DNA of 10,549 nt from Oscillospiraceae bacterium (GTDB lineage Bacteria > Bacillota > Clostridia > Oscillospirales > Oscillospiraceae), in NCBI GenBank assembly GCA_016296565.1, contig JAEDJB010000063.1:1-10549 (forward strand). The letters are read 5' to 3'. Below the pieces are notes generated by a model that was not told the origin of the DNA, did not search any database, and was given only the letters and a program-made list of their open reading frames with translations. The position numbers were made by a program, and so were the translations under genes. Below are positions 1 to 5,741 of the stretch, piece after piece (position 1 is the stretch's first letter; each line of letters starts with the position of its first letter).

Positions 1-854
1 ACCCAGAAGGCCGCCTTCCCCGCCCGGCAGAGGATTCTGCCGTCCTGGGGGTCCGTGCAGGTTTCGTCCAGCCCCGGGGGCGGCGCCAGTCCGGAGGCCA
101 CGTCCGTCAGAAACTTCCGGTACCGCTCCTCCCCGTACTGCACCCGGTACCGCTTCAGATGGTACCATGCTGCCTCGTGGGGCGTGAACCGGTCATTTTG
201 GCCCACCTGGCCGGGGTCCCGGCGGAGGGGGGGGAACATGTAGGTGTTGACCTCCAGGATCAGGCCTCTGTCCTCCGCGTAGCGGTTCATGTCCTCCAGG
301 TCCCTGGCGTTGTATGGGGTGAGGGAGCAGTTGAGCTTCACCAAAATCCCCGCCTCCTTCAGGCCAGCGATGGCCCGGTCCACCCGGGCGAACATACCGC
401 TGACGCCGCACTGGTTCCGGTAGGTCTCCTCCCCCGCCCCGTAGAGGGTGATGTTGACGCGGGTGGGAGGACGGCAGCGGAGCCGTTCGATGGCGGCCTC
501 GTCGATGGCGGAGCCGTTGGAGTTGATGGAGATCAGAAAACCCATTTCAATGAGCCGGTCATAGAGGGGCCAGAAGTCCGGCCACAGGAAGGGTTCTCCC
601 CCGGTGAGCAGAAGATAGAGCATCCCGGCCTCTTTGGCCTCCTCCGCCAGCTTCAGCCACTGGTCCAGGGTCAGCATGGGGCGGGGGTGGTCCGCCACCT
701 GCTGAACAGTCTGCCGGACGTAACACATGGGGCATGAAAAATTGCACAGGGGGGTCAGCTCAAAGGTACCGCTGAGGGGAATCCGCCCCTGGGTGGCTTT
801 CTGAAACAGGAACTGGGTCAGCGGCGCTTCGTAGCGCACCTCTTTCGGGTCCAT
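1..854 (-). CDS. Radical SAM enzyme, SPASM-like C-terminus (partial, 3' end outside window)
   Basis: Radical SAM enzyme, probably a peptide-modifying maturase. The 284 visible residues carry the 4Fe-4S motif CNFSCPMC (CxxxCxxC; Cys37, 41, 44) directly after the typical lead-in SGTFELTPL, and the SAM-binding motif TGGEPF (GGEP at 85-88). Near the window edge come Cys266 and CRAG (Cys276-Gly279), which resemble the opening of a SPASM domain that would hold auxiliary Fe-S clusters; the rest is cut off, so cluster number cannot be judged. The ATG directly follows the TAA of the kinase-like gene (no gap), with AAGGAGG inside the end of that gene, so the two are translationally coupled. It is the last visible gene of a five-gene operon with a PqqD-like protein and a short Cys-containing peptide, which is its likely substrate. 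Radical SAM assignment is firm from motifs; peptide maturation is inferred from context. Confidence 0.9.
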   Translation of the reverse strand, partial: MDPKEVRYEAPLTQFLFQKATQGRIPLSGTFELTPLCNFSCPMCYVRQTVQQVADHPRPMLTLDQWLKLAEEAKEAGMLYLLLTGGEPFLWPDFWPLYDRLIEMGFLISINSNGSAIDEAAIERLRCRPPTRVNITLYGAGEETYRNQCGVSGMFARVDRAIAGLKEAGILVKLNCSLTPYNARDLEDMNRYAEDRGLILEVNTYMFPPLRRDPGQVGQNDRFTPHEAAWYHLKRYRVQYGEERYRKFLTDVASGLAPPPGLDETCTDPQDGRILCRAGKAAFW

Positions 855-1712
855 TTATCCGCCTCCTTGCCGCAGCCGGTCCCGCAGGCAGGCAACCGCC
901 CGGCGGTCCGGCGTGCAGACGAGATGATAGATCGGGATCTCCTCCGCCAGCTGGGTGAGCTGGGTACACACCCGGCTGACATAAGCCGGGTTCCAGGTGT
1001 TCACCGTGGTCTGGGCATAGAGCCGCTGAAAGGCCGCCGCCGGGGACAGGGGGGTGAGTCGGCAGGACGGGCCCTGCTCCAGCATGACCACCGCCCGGAC
1101 GGGGGCGCCCCGGTTCACAAAGCACCGGGAGGAGCCGGCGTAGGGGGAACCCCAGGCGGTCCAGCCGCCAGAGTCCCGGCTGAGAATGGGCCGGTCGCCG
1201 TTGAGCTGCACGGCGCCCTCCTCCCGCTCCCACAGGACCGCCTGGGTGGACTTGCCGATCCCCGGAGGACCGGAGAAGAGCAGGCCGCCCCACTGGGTCT
1301 CCACCAGCGCGGCGTGGAGGATCAGCCGGTCAAACCGGAGCAGGATCTCCTCCAGGGCAATGTGGGACACGCAGTTCTGGCTTTCGGAAAAGAAGGGCTG
1401 GTCCTGGGCCAGGTACTTTACCGTCTCCCGGTCATTTTCCAGCCGCCCGATGGCGTAGGGCCGGTCGTTCTCCTTGTGGTCATGGTACCGGCGGAGAAAG
1501 CCGTCTTCGTCAGGGAACACAGAAAAGGCGTAGTTGGTGAACACCGGAGGGGTGGAGAAGGCTGGCAGCCGATCCACCTCCTGCACCGTCACGTCAAAGT
1601 AGCAGGCGCCGGTTTCGCCCAGGAAGGGGCGAAAGTTGTCCGTGACTTGGATGGAGTGCGGGGTGTCCAGGCCGACGGTACACCCGGCCAGGGTGAAATT
1701 GGTTCGGGGCAC
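855..1712 (-). CDS. HprK/PEPCK-superfamily kinase-like ATP-binding protein
   Basis: Protein of 285 residues resembling the HPr kinase / PEP carboxykinase-like proteins found beside peptide-modification genes. Walker A is GPPGIGKST (148-156), preceded by LLFS. An acidic GD (172-173) in LNGDRPIL, then WGSPYAGS (187-194) and APVRAVVMLEQG (203-214), fit the order of nucleotide- and metal-binding elements in that superfamily. Residues 1-140 form a separate region that I do not recognise. It starts with GTG 2 nt after the peptide's TGA; no Shine-Dalgarno precedes it, so translation probably depends on reinitiation from the peptide gene. Known relatives in some lasso-peptide clusters phosphorylate the C-terminal Ser of the precursor, and the peptide encoded just upstream ends in Ser. 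Walker A is certain; kinase activity and substrate are inferred. It could instead be only an ATP-binding accessory protein. Confidence 0.75.
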   Translation of the reverse strand: MPRTNFTLAGCTVGLDTPHSIQVTDNFRPFLGETGACYFDVTVQEVDRLPAFSTPPVFTNYAFSVFPDEDGFLRRYHDHKENDRPYAIGRLENDRETVKYLAQDQPFFSESQNCVSHIALEEILLRFDRLILHAALVETQWGGLLFSGPPGIGKSTQAVLWEREEGAVQLNGDRPILSRDSGGWTAWGSPYAGSSRCFVNRGAPVRAVVMLEQGPSCRLTPLSPAAAFQRLYAQTTVNTWNPAYVSRVCTQLTQLAEEIPIYHLVCTPDRRAVACLRDRLRQGGG

Positions 1713-1714
1713 GT

Positions 1715-1966
1715 TCAGGAGTTGATGGTGACGTGGCTTGCCGAACCGTTGGTGTAGCAGTATGCTTCAACGGTAACACTGCAAATCTCTATGTTCAAAA
1801 ACCAGCCTTTCGCCTCGTCCTTACCATCAAGATATACACCGTTAATGGTTCCGCTGGCATCACAAACAGTGGCATCCATAAGTTCAAGGGACAAATTGCA
1901 TCCTGCAATATGCTGGGACAACTCAAAACTCTCGCAATAGAGCTCGGGTTTCACGTATTCTTTCAT
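1715..1966 (-). CDS. Putative RiPP precursor peptide (83 aa, Cys-containing)
   Basis: Small protein of 83 residues. The N-terminus (MKEYVKPELYCESFELSQHI) has Y4xxP7xL9, as in lasso-type leaders recognised by PqqD-like RRE proteins, then F14 and an amphipathic stretch to A21-G22-C23. The rest holds Cys35, Cys62 and Cys70 among many Thr, Ser, Asn and Gly, and ends ...VTINS with a C-terminal Ser. There is no signal peptide or membrane segment. ATG 1966 was chosen over the in-frame GTG at 1984 because AGGAG sits 8 nt upstream of ATG, and the GTG would put the ribosome site inside the gene. It lies between a membrane-protein gene and the kinase-like gene. GC by hand count is about 45% over 1741-1980, against about 63% in a 60-base sample of the kinase gene. 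I recall similar KPELY...ESFELS leaders in other Clostridia, but the family is not one I can name. The precursor role is inferred from size, leader and neighbours. Confidence 0.75.
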   Translation of the reverse strand: MKEYVKPELYCESFELSQHIAGCNLSLELMDATVCDASGTINGVYLDGKDEAKGWFLNIEICSVTVEAYCYTNGSASHVTINS

Positions 1967-1974
1967 AAACGCTT

Positions 1975-1979
1975 CTCCT
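1975..1979 (-). promoter_or_regulatory. Ribosome binding site fixing the peptide start
   Basis: AGGAG on the minus strand with an 8-nt spacer to ATG 1966. It lies downstream of the alternative GTG at 1984, which has no ribosome site of its own, so the 83-residue form is favoured over an 89-residue form. Confidence 0.7.
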
Positions 1980-1994
1980 CTCACTATTTCTCGT

Positions 1995-2022
1995 CAGCCG
2001 GGCCGGAGCCCGGCTGTTTTTT
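1995..2022 (+). terminator. Perfect 9-bp GC-rich stem-loop before the peptide gene; terminator shape only on + strand
   Basis: CAGCCGGGC (1995-2003) pairs perfectly with GCCCGGCTG (2008-2016) across a 4-nt loop. On the plus strand it is followed by six T, a textbook intrinsic terminator, although no plus-strand gene ends here. Read in the direction of the operon, the T run becomes an A run before the stem and there is no U tract after it. The loop then becomes C(UCCG)G, an exceptionally stable UNCG-type tetraloop. It may therefore act as an mRNA stability or processing element between the membrane-protein and peptide genes, and/or block antisense transcription into the operon. The structure is seen; either role is inferred. 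Confidence 0.6.
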
Positions 2023-2045
2023 ACATTATTATAAATATGTCAGGC

Positions 2046-2741
2046 TCACGAGGCCTGGGCAATGCGGACCACCACGGCCTCGCCCAGGTAACAGTCCTCC
2101 GCCTGAATGGTCACGCTCTCCCCCGCAGGAAGGTTGTCCACGGGGTAGCTGTACACCGAGCCACCGAAAAAGGCATCATCAAACCGGGTGTGGCAGTATA
2201 CGGTGAGGCCGGGAAGGTCCTCCGCGGTCAGGTTCGTCAGAGTCACCGCAGTTTCCTCCACATGCACCGCGATCTTGTCGCTCATGAGCTGGTCCTCGCT
2301 CACCATCCGCGCTGTGCTGCGCAGGGAGGTGACCTCCGCGTCCTGGGTGCAGCTGGCGTTGTCGCTGGCGAAAACCCAGGCGGTCTCGTTTGCGGGCAGG
2401 TCCTGGATTTCAAAGACCAGCTTTTCGCCGGTGGCCAGCTTCAGGGTCAGGGTCTCCTGGGTTACATGCTTGCCGGAGCGGTTGGTGACAGAGAGAGAAG
2501 CGATGTCCTCCCCCATCTCCTCCCCGCAGTCCGGGTTGGGTCCGCTGTACTGGAACAGAGTGGTGATCTCAATCTTGTCCCCCTCTACAAAATAGGGGAA
2601 GGTAACCACCCGCTCGTCCGCCGACAGCCGCCACAGCAGGGCGGTGAGGGCCACGATGATCACCACCACGATGGCGATCAGACAGCGGCGCTTTTTTCGG
2701 TTGGGGTCGGGGTATTTCACCCGTTTGGTTCCTTTGCTCAT
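2046..2741 (-). CDS. Single-pass membrane protein of unknown family, in peptide operon
   Basis: 231 residues of unrecognised family. A strongly basic N-terminus (MSKGTKRVKYPDPNRKKRRC) precedes one hydrophobic segment at about 21-38 (LIAIVVVIIVALTALLW) with no signal-peptidase site, so a signal-anchor protein with its C-terminus outside is expected. The outer part (about 40-231) looks beta-rich and extracellular, with several acidic and Thr-rich strands, DLPAGESVTI near the end, and four Cys (in PDCGEE, NASCTQ, VYCHTR and EDCYLG) that could form disulfides. The ATG overlaps the PqqD-like stop as ATGA, with GGAGG 7 nt upstream inside that gene, so the two are co-translated. Its operon position suggests a partner in export, presentation or immunity for the peptide. 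No catalytic motif is visible, and that role is a guess from context. Confidence 0.75.
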   Translation of the reverse strand: MSKGTKRVKYPDPNRKKRRCLIAIVVVIIVALTALLWRLSADERVVTFPYFVEGDKIEITTLFQYSGPNPDCGEEMGEDIASLSVTNRSGKHVTQETLTLKLATGEKLVFEIQDLPANETAWVFASDNASCTQDAEVTSLRSTARMVSEDQLMSDKIAVHVEETAVTLTNLTAEDLPGLTVYCHTRFDDAFFGGSVYSYPVDNLPAGESVTIQAEDCYLGEAVVVRIAQAS

Positions 2742-3025
2742 AAGGTCGCCTCCCCGGGGCGGCCGCAGAGAATGCCAACCTGATCCATCTGGTTCAGAAA
2801 GTCCCGCACATCAGCCTCCGCCGTGGCCCGGTCCACCCGGTACTCAGCCAGAAGGGCCTCCACCAGGTCGTTCTCCGTGCACTCCTCCTGCAGGCGGTTC
2901 CACAGGAGCAGACCACTTTCGCTGAGGGTGATCATGCCGTGGACCTTCAGGGCCGTCTGCCCCACGGGGATGAGAATATGTTCCCCTGCGATCTCTCGCA
3001 GAATCAGTTCTTGGTTTGCCCGCAA
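2738..3025 (-). CDS. PqqD-like peptide chaperone (RiPP recognition element)
   Basis: 95 residues with the PqqD-family layout: an N-terminal strand region (REIAGEHILIPVGQTA), the central SESGLLLWNRL helix that corresponds to the family's LNexGxxxWxxL, then helices ending in DVRDFLNQMDQVGIL. PqqD-like proteins bind the leader of a precursor peptide and present it to a radical SAM or other modifying enzyme; both a candidate peptide and a radical SAM enzyme are encoded downstream. The start is TTG at 3025, supported by AGGAG about 8 nt upstream. An upstream ATG at 3051 is out of frame, and the next internal Met (M30) would remove the family's N-terminal part. It is the first gene of the operon and overlaps the membrane-protein gene by 4 nt. 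Family assignment is confident; the partner peptide is inferred. Confidence 0.88.
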   Translation of the reverse strand: MRANQELILREIAGEHILIPVGQTALKVHGMITLSESGLLLWNRLQEECTENDLVEALLAEYRVDRATAEADVRDFLNQMDQVGILCGRPGEATL

Positions 3026-3089
3026 TGCGCCCTCTCCTCTCTCTTAGTCATTGCGACGAAATTCTGACTGGGCGCAAAACTTTGCAGGA

Positions 3090-3117
3090 TTTATAAAACC
3101 AGCGGTATCGTCGACAA
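3090..3117 (-). promoter_or_regulatory. Possible secondary promoter of the peptide operon (weak)
   Basis: On the minus strand, TTGTCG (3112-3117) and TATAAA (3090-3095) are separated by 16 nt. If used, it would give a leader of about 60 nt instead of about 200 nt. The -35 match is poor, so this is tentative. Confidence 0.25.
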
Positions 3118-3121
3118 AATT

Positions 3122-3216
3122 CGTGCGCTTTCCTTCTTTTTCCCCACACCCGGTCCGGCGGGGAGGGACCTTTTTGGAGGTTTTGAAACTATTGTTCACT
3201 CTTAAAAAAGCGCACG
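3122..3216 (-). repeat. 10-bp perfect inverted repeat in the operon leader
   Basis: CGTGCGCTTT (3122-3131) is the exact reverse complement of AAAGCGCACG (3207-3216), with 75 nt between. In the minus-strand transcript this closes a large loop that itself contains a smaller hairpin (GGTCC/GGACC near 3150-3170). The arms sit just downstream of the predicted transcription start and about 95 nt before the PqqD-like start codon. It is a candidate structured or regulatory leader and does not match any riboswitch class that I recognise. Confidence 0.5.
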
Positions 3217-3234
3217 CTAACACAAGTTGTGGCC

Positions 3235-3263
3235 AGTATACCATATTTTTCTTCCAAATTCAA
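3235..3263 (-). promoter_or_regulatory. Promoter of the peptide-modification operon
   Basis: Minus-strand sigma-A-type promoter: -35 TTGAAT (3258-3263), 17-nt spacer (3241-3257), -10 TATACT (3235-3240) with an extended-10 TGG just before it. The predicted start is near 3228, giving a leader of about 200 nt before the TTG start at 3025. Confidence 0.65.
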
Positions 3264-3282
3264 GAAGCTGCGCCATAGCAAT

Positions 3283-3333
3283 ACGACGAAAAAATCCTTG
3301 ATACACAAAGAAAAACCGAAGATTTCCCGTCGT
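3283..3333. repeat. Imperfect dyad between divergent promoters, possible shared operator
   Basis: ACGACGAAAAAATC (3283-3296) and GATTTCCCGTCGT (3321-3333) are imperfect inverted copies: ACGAC/GTCGT plus an AAATC/GATTT edge. The pair is centred almost midway between the two divergent -35 boxes (3258-3263 and 3341-3346). It could bind a regulator controlling both transcripts. The pattern is seen, but function is inferred and chance is possible. Confidence 0.3.
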
Positions 3334-3340
3334 TTTTGGG

Positions 3341-3369
3341 TTGCCCTTCCAATCCGGCTATGCTATAAT
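3341..3369 (+). promoter_or_regulatory. Promoter of the vWA/SLH surface protein gene
   Basis: -35 TTGCCC (3341-3346), 17-nt spacer, consensus -10 TATAAT (3364-3369) with an extended-10 TGC immediately upstream. The predicted start is near 3376, so the mRNA has a leader of about 110 nt. Confidence 0.75.
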
Positions 3370-3382
3370 GTCTATACTTGCA

Positions 3383-3448
3383 CATGCCCTATTCCGGCAT
3401 GATTTCGGTTTGTGACCTGGCAGGCTGCTATCTCCACCCCGCCCTGCC
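3383..3448 (+). promoter_or_regulatory. Two stem-loops in the 5' leader of the vWA/SLH gene
   Basis: CATGCC (3383-3388) pairs with GGCATG (3396-3401) across 7 nt, close to the predicted 5' end. GGCAGG (3419-3424) pairs with CCTGCC (3443-3448) across 18 nt. Such 5' structures often stabilise abundant mRNAs of surface proteins; that role is inference. Confidence 0.4.
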
Positions 3449-3474
3449 GGCCCTTCCCAATATTTCAAAATAAT

Positions 3475-3479
3475 GGAGG
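3475..3479 (+). promoter_or_regulatory. Ribosome binding site deciding the start at 3487
   Basis: GGAGG lies 7 nt before ATG 3487. The in-frame ATG at 3412 lacks a ribosome site and would add 25 residues in front of a clear signal peptide. Confidence 0.8.
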
Positions 3480-3486
3480 TAGTACT

Positions 3487-5679
3487 ATGCGAAAACATCG
3501 ATTATTGGCCTGCGCGCTGGTTGTGGCTATGGCGCTGAGCATGATCCCCGCGACGGCGCTGGCGGCCAGCAGCACCCAGGCCGCAGACGCAACACCCGAT
3601 CCTATTTCCTATCCCAACGGCGTTACGCTGGGCAAGACTGCCACCGGCATCGGCAACATCCTGCCCAACAGCGACAGGACCACCGTGACCCTTTCCGTGG
3701 AAGCCCCCAAGGCAGACAACCCCGTTGTCGTGGAGTTCGTTCTGGACGCCACGGAGAGCCTGCAGCTGTATCTGGAATACGCAGCAAGCGCAACGCCCCC
3801 TTCTCTCGATCCCCTGACTTCCTTTGTCACCAGCATGCGGGATCAGCTGTCCAACAAGAACATCTATGTGGGCGTGACGGTTTTCTCCACGGAGGCAACA
3901 ACCGGGTTAGAGCCGACTCTGGCTGAGTCCATTTCTGATGCTATGATTTCCGAGCTTGTCAGCGACACCTATACTTTCGCCGCAGAACGCGTCGGCACCA
4001 ACGTGCAGGCAGGCATCCGCACCGGCTTGGAAAACCTCCGGAACAGCACGATTTCCGGCGCTGACCGCTATCTCGTCCTGGTCACCGACGGCGGCAGTTT
4101 CTTCTACTATAACGACGCCGGCTCGTTAATCGGCAAATATAATGAAGCCGGTGATAAGCCGGAACTCGTGTCCACCACCCTTGACGAGGTGAGAGCTTCC
4201 GACGGCAGCTTCACCGCAGCGGCTGACACCACCTTTGAGCAGGCCATCGCGGCTGCTGCAAATGAAGTGGATACCATCGCCGGCACCGGCGTGAACCTGA
4301 TTACCCTTGGCTTCCCTTATTACAAGAACACATCCAGGCTCGCAAACCTCACCGCCCTGGCCAGAAGCTTTGTTTCTTACGCAAAGGACCAGTCTGTCTC
4401 TTACAAGATCGACATTGACGTTTCCAGCACCACCGAGCTGAACGCCGCAGTCTCCGTGGTTGCCGGCACGGTAACCACCGTCATCCCCGCAGGCGCCGTT
4501 GTCACCGACGTGGTAGGCGAAGATTTCAACTTCGTCTCTGTGAATACCCTGAGGCTGACGGTGGACGGCAGGGAATATGTTGCCACTGTGGATGGCAACA
4601 AGGTGGAGTTCCGCGAAAACGCCGGCGATTCCACGCCCGCTTATGTGGTTGAGTATAACGCAGAAACCGATTCCTTCACCTGGACCTTCAACGTTCCCGT
4701 GCTGACCGGTCAGAAGATCACCCTGTCCTACGACCTGAAGCTGGACGGCAAGCGCAGCACCGTCCCGGGCAAGTATGTCCTTCCCACCAACGAGACCGCT
4801 TCCCTGACCCCCGATCCTGATGCGCAGACACCGGAAAGCCTTCCCTTCCCTGAGCCCTCCCTGTCTTACACTGTCTCCAAGGATGACGGCGGCTATACTC
4901 CCCCGCCCCTGCTGAACACCGAGGATCACTTCGCCTACATTGTGGGCTATCCTGTGGACTACTACACCGGCGAAAAGACCGACGACCAGACCAAGATGCC
5001 CGTGAAGCCTCAGGGCCAGATCACCCGCGCTGAGGTTGCCACCATCTTCTTCCGGATGCTCACCGACGAGGCCCGCAACGAGTACTGGAGCCAGACCAGC
5101 AGCTACACCGACGTGTCGGTTAACAACTGGTTCAACAACGCCGTCTGCACCCTGTCCAACGCCGGCATCATCTCCGGCTATCCCGACGGCACCTTCCGGC
5201 CCAACGGCCAGATCACCCGCGCTGAGTTCGCCACCATCGCCAGCCGGTTCTTCGACGTGACCGTCAGCGGCGCGGACGCCTTCCCCGACATCAGCGGCCA
5301 CTGGGCCAGACAGTACATCAACGAGGCCGCCGCCATCGGCATCATCACCGGCTATGAGGACGGCACCTTCCGGCCCCAGAAGCTCATAACCCGCGCCGAG
5401 GCCATGACCATGGTCAACCGCACCCTGGGCCGCGCCCCCGAAAAGGACCACCTGCTGGACGACATGCTGAAGTGGCCCGATAACATGGACACCACCCAGT
5501 GGTATTACGCCCAGGTGCAGGAGGCCACCAACTCCCACGAGTATGAGATGGCCACCGCCTCTGACGGCACCAAGTACGAAATCTGGACCAATCTGCTGCC
5601 CGTCCGCGACTGGGTGGCCTTCGAAAAGGCATGGTCCGACGCCAACTCCGCCGCCAACCCCGGCGAAGTGGTGCAGTAA
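3487..5679 (+). CDS. Secreted vWA-domain adhesin-like protein with three SLH repeats
   Basis: 730-residue exported cell-wall protein. A signal peptide (MRKHRLLACALVVAMALSMI...ALAA) is probably cleaved near residue 26. A von Willebrand A domain (about 78-305) has a near-complete metal-ion-dependent adhesion site: DATES at 87-91 (Thr in place of the usual first Ser), Thr171 in VGTN, and Asp201 in VTDGG. Residues about 305-470 look like beta-sandwich adhesin/pilin-type modules (FTWTFN, ITLSYDLKL, PTNETASLT). Three S-layer homology repeats follow at about 481-531, 539-590 and 598-650, each with an ITRAE motif, then a Trp-rich tail. SLH repeats normally bind pyruvylated secondary wall polymer, so anchoring is non-covalent; no LPXTG motif is present. 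The overall plan resembles vWA tip adhesins of Gram-positive pili with SLH anchoring. It is monocistronic, with its own promoter and terminator. The ligand cannot be told from sequence. Confidence 0.88.
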   Translation: MRKHRLLACALVVAMALSMIPATALAASSTQAADATPDPISYPNGVTLGKTATGIGNILPNSDRTTVTLSVEAPKADNPVVVEFVLDATESLQLYLEYAASATPPSLDPLTSFVTSMRDQLSNKNIYVGVTVFSTEATTGLEPTLAESISDAMISELVSDTYTFAAERVGTNVQAGIRTGLENLRNSTISGADRYLVLVTDGGSFFYYNDAGSLIGKYNEAGDKPELVSTTLDEVRASDGSFTAAADTTFEQAIAAAANEVDTIAGTGVNLITLGFPYYKNTSRLANLTALARSFVSYAKDQSVSYKIDIDVSSTTELNAAVSVVAGTVTTVIPAGAVVTDVVGEDFNFVSVNTLRLTVDGREYVATVDGNKVEFRENAGDSTPAYVVEYNAETDSFTWTFNVPVLTGQKITLSYDLKLDGKRSTVPGKYVLPTNETASLTPDPDAQTPESLPFPEPSLSYTVSKDDGGYTPPPLLNTEDHFAYIVGYPVDYYTGEKTDDQTKMPVKPQGQITRAEVATIFFRMLTDEARNEYWSQTSSYTDVSVNNWFNNAVCTLSNAGIISGYPDGTFRPNGQITRAEFATIASRFFDVTVSGADAFPDISGHWARQYINEAAAIGIITGYEDGTFRPQKLITRAEAMTMVNRTLGRAPEKDHLLDDMLKWPDNMDTTQWYYAQVQEATNSHEYEMATASDGTKYEIWTNLLPVRDWVAFEKAWSDANSAANPGEVVQ

Positions 5680-5710
5680 TCCTCCCTTCCAACAGCACAC
5701 AACCAAGCCA

Positions 5711-5741
5711 AATGCCCCCGGAGCATTCCGGGGGCATTTTT
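5711..5741 (+). terminator. Intrinsic terminator after the vWA/SLH gene
   Basis: A perfect 12-bp stem (AATGCCCCCGGA at 5711-5722 with TCCGGGGGCATT at 5727-5738), 4-nt loop, and a T run at 5737-5741. It ends the upstream transcript 32 nt after the stop codon. Confidence 0.9.

Larger units (their letters stand above)
3026..3486. other. Divergent regulatory region with no convincing gene
   Basis: About 460 bases, AT-richer than the flanking genes, between the minus-strand peptide operon and the plus-strand surface-protein gene. It holds two outward-facing promoters, a dyad between them, a roughly 200-nt structured leader for the operon and a roughly 110-nt structured leader for the surface protein. 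The open frames inside it begin upstream of the predicted transcript starts or lack ribosome sites. Confidence 0.7.

Noticed and set aside
867..1757. A 296-codon plus-strand open frame opposite the kinase-like gene
   Set aside because: No ribosome site or recognisable domain; the minus-strand frame has Walker A and is operon-spaced.
1898..1909. Lipobox-like IAGC at residues 20-23 of the peptide
   Set aside because: The preceding residues are charged and polar with no hydrophobic stretch, so this is not a lipoprotein signal.
1995..2045. Separate promoter for the peptide gene (TATAAT on the minus strand near 2029-2034)
   Set aside because: The -10-like box is good, but no -35 hexamer lies 16-18 nt upstream. 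Kept only as a weak possibility.
2037..2783. A 248-codon plus-strand open frame opposite the membrane-protein gene
   Set aside because: No recognisable domain; it covers two minus-strand genes that overlap as ATGA with good ribosome sites.
3004..3051. A 15-residue upstream frame (ATG 3051) overlapping the PqqD-like TTG start
   Set aside because: No Shine-Dalgarno precedes it, and its sequence shows no leader-peptide features such as runs of one amino acid.
3044..3244. A 66-codon minus-strand open frame in the operon leader
   Set aside because: Its start lies upstream of the predicted transcription start and overlaps the -10 box; there is no ribosome site, and its product resembles nothing.
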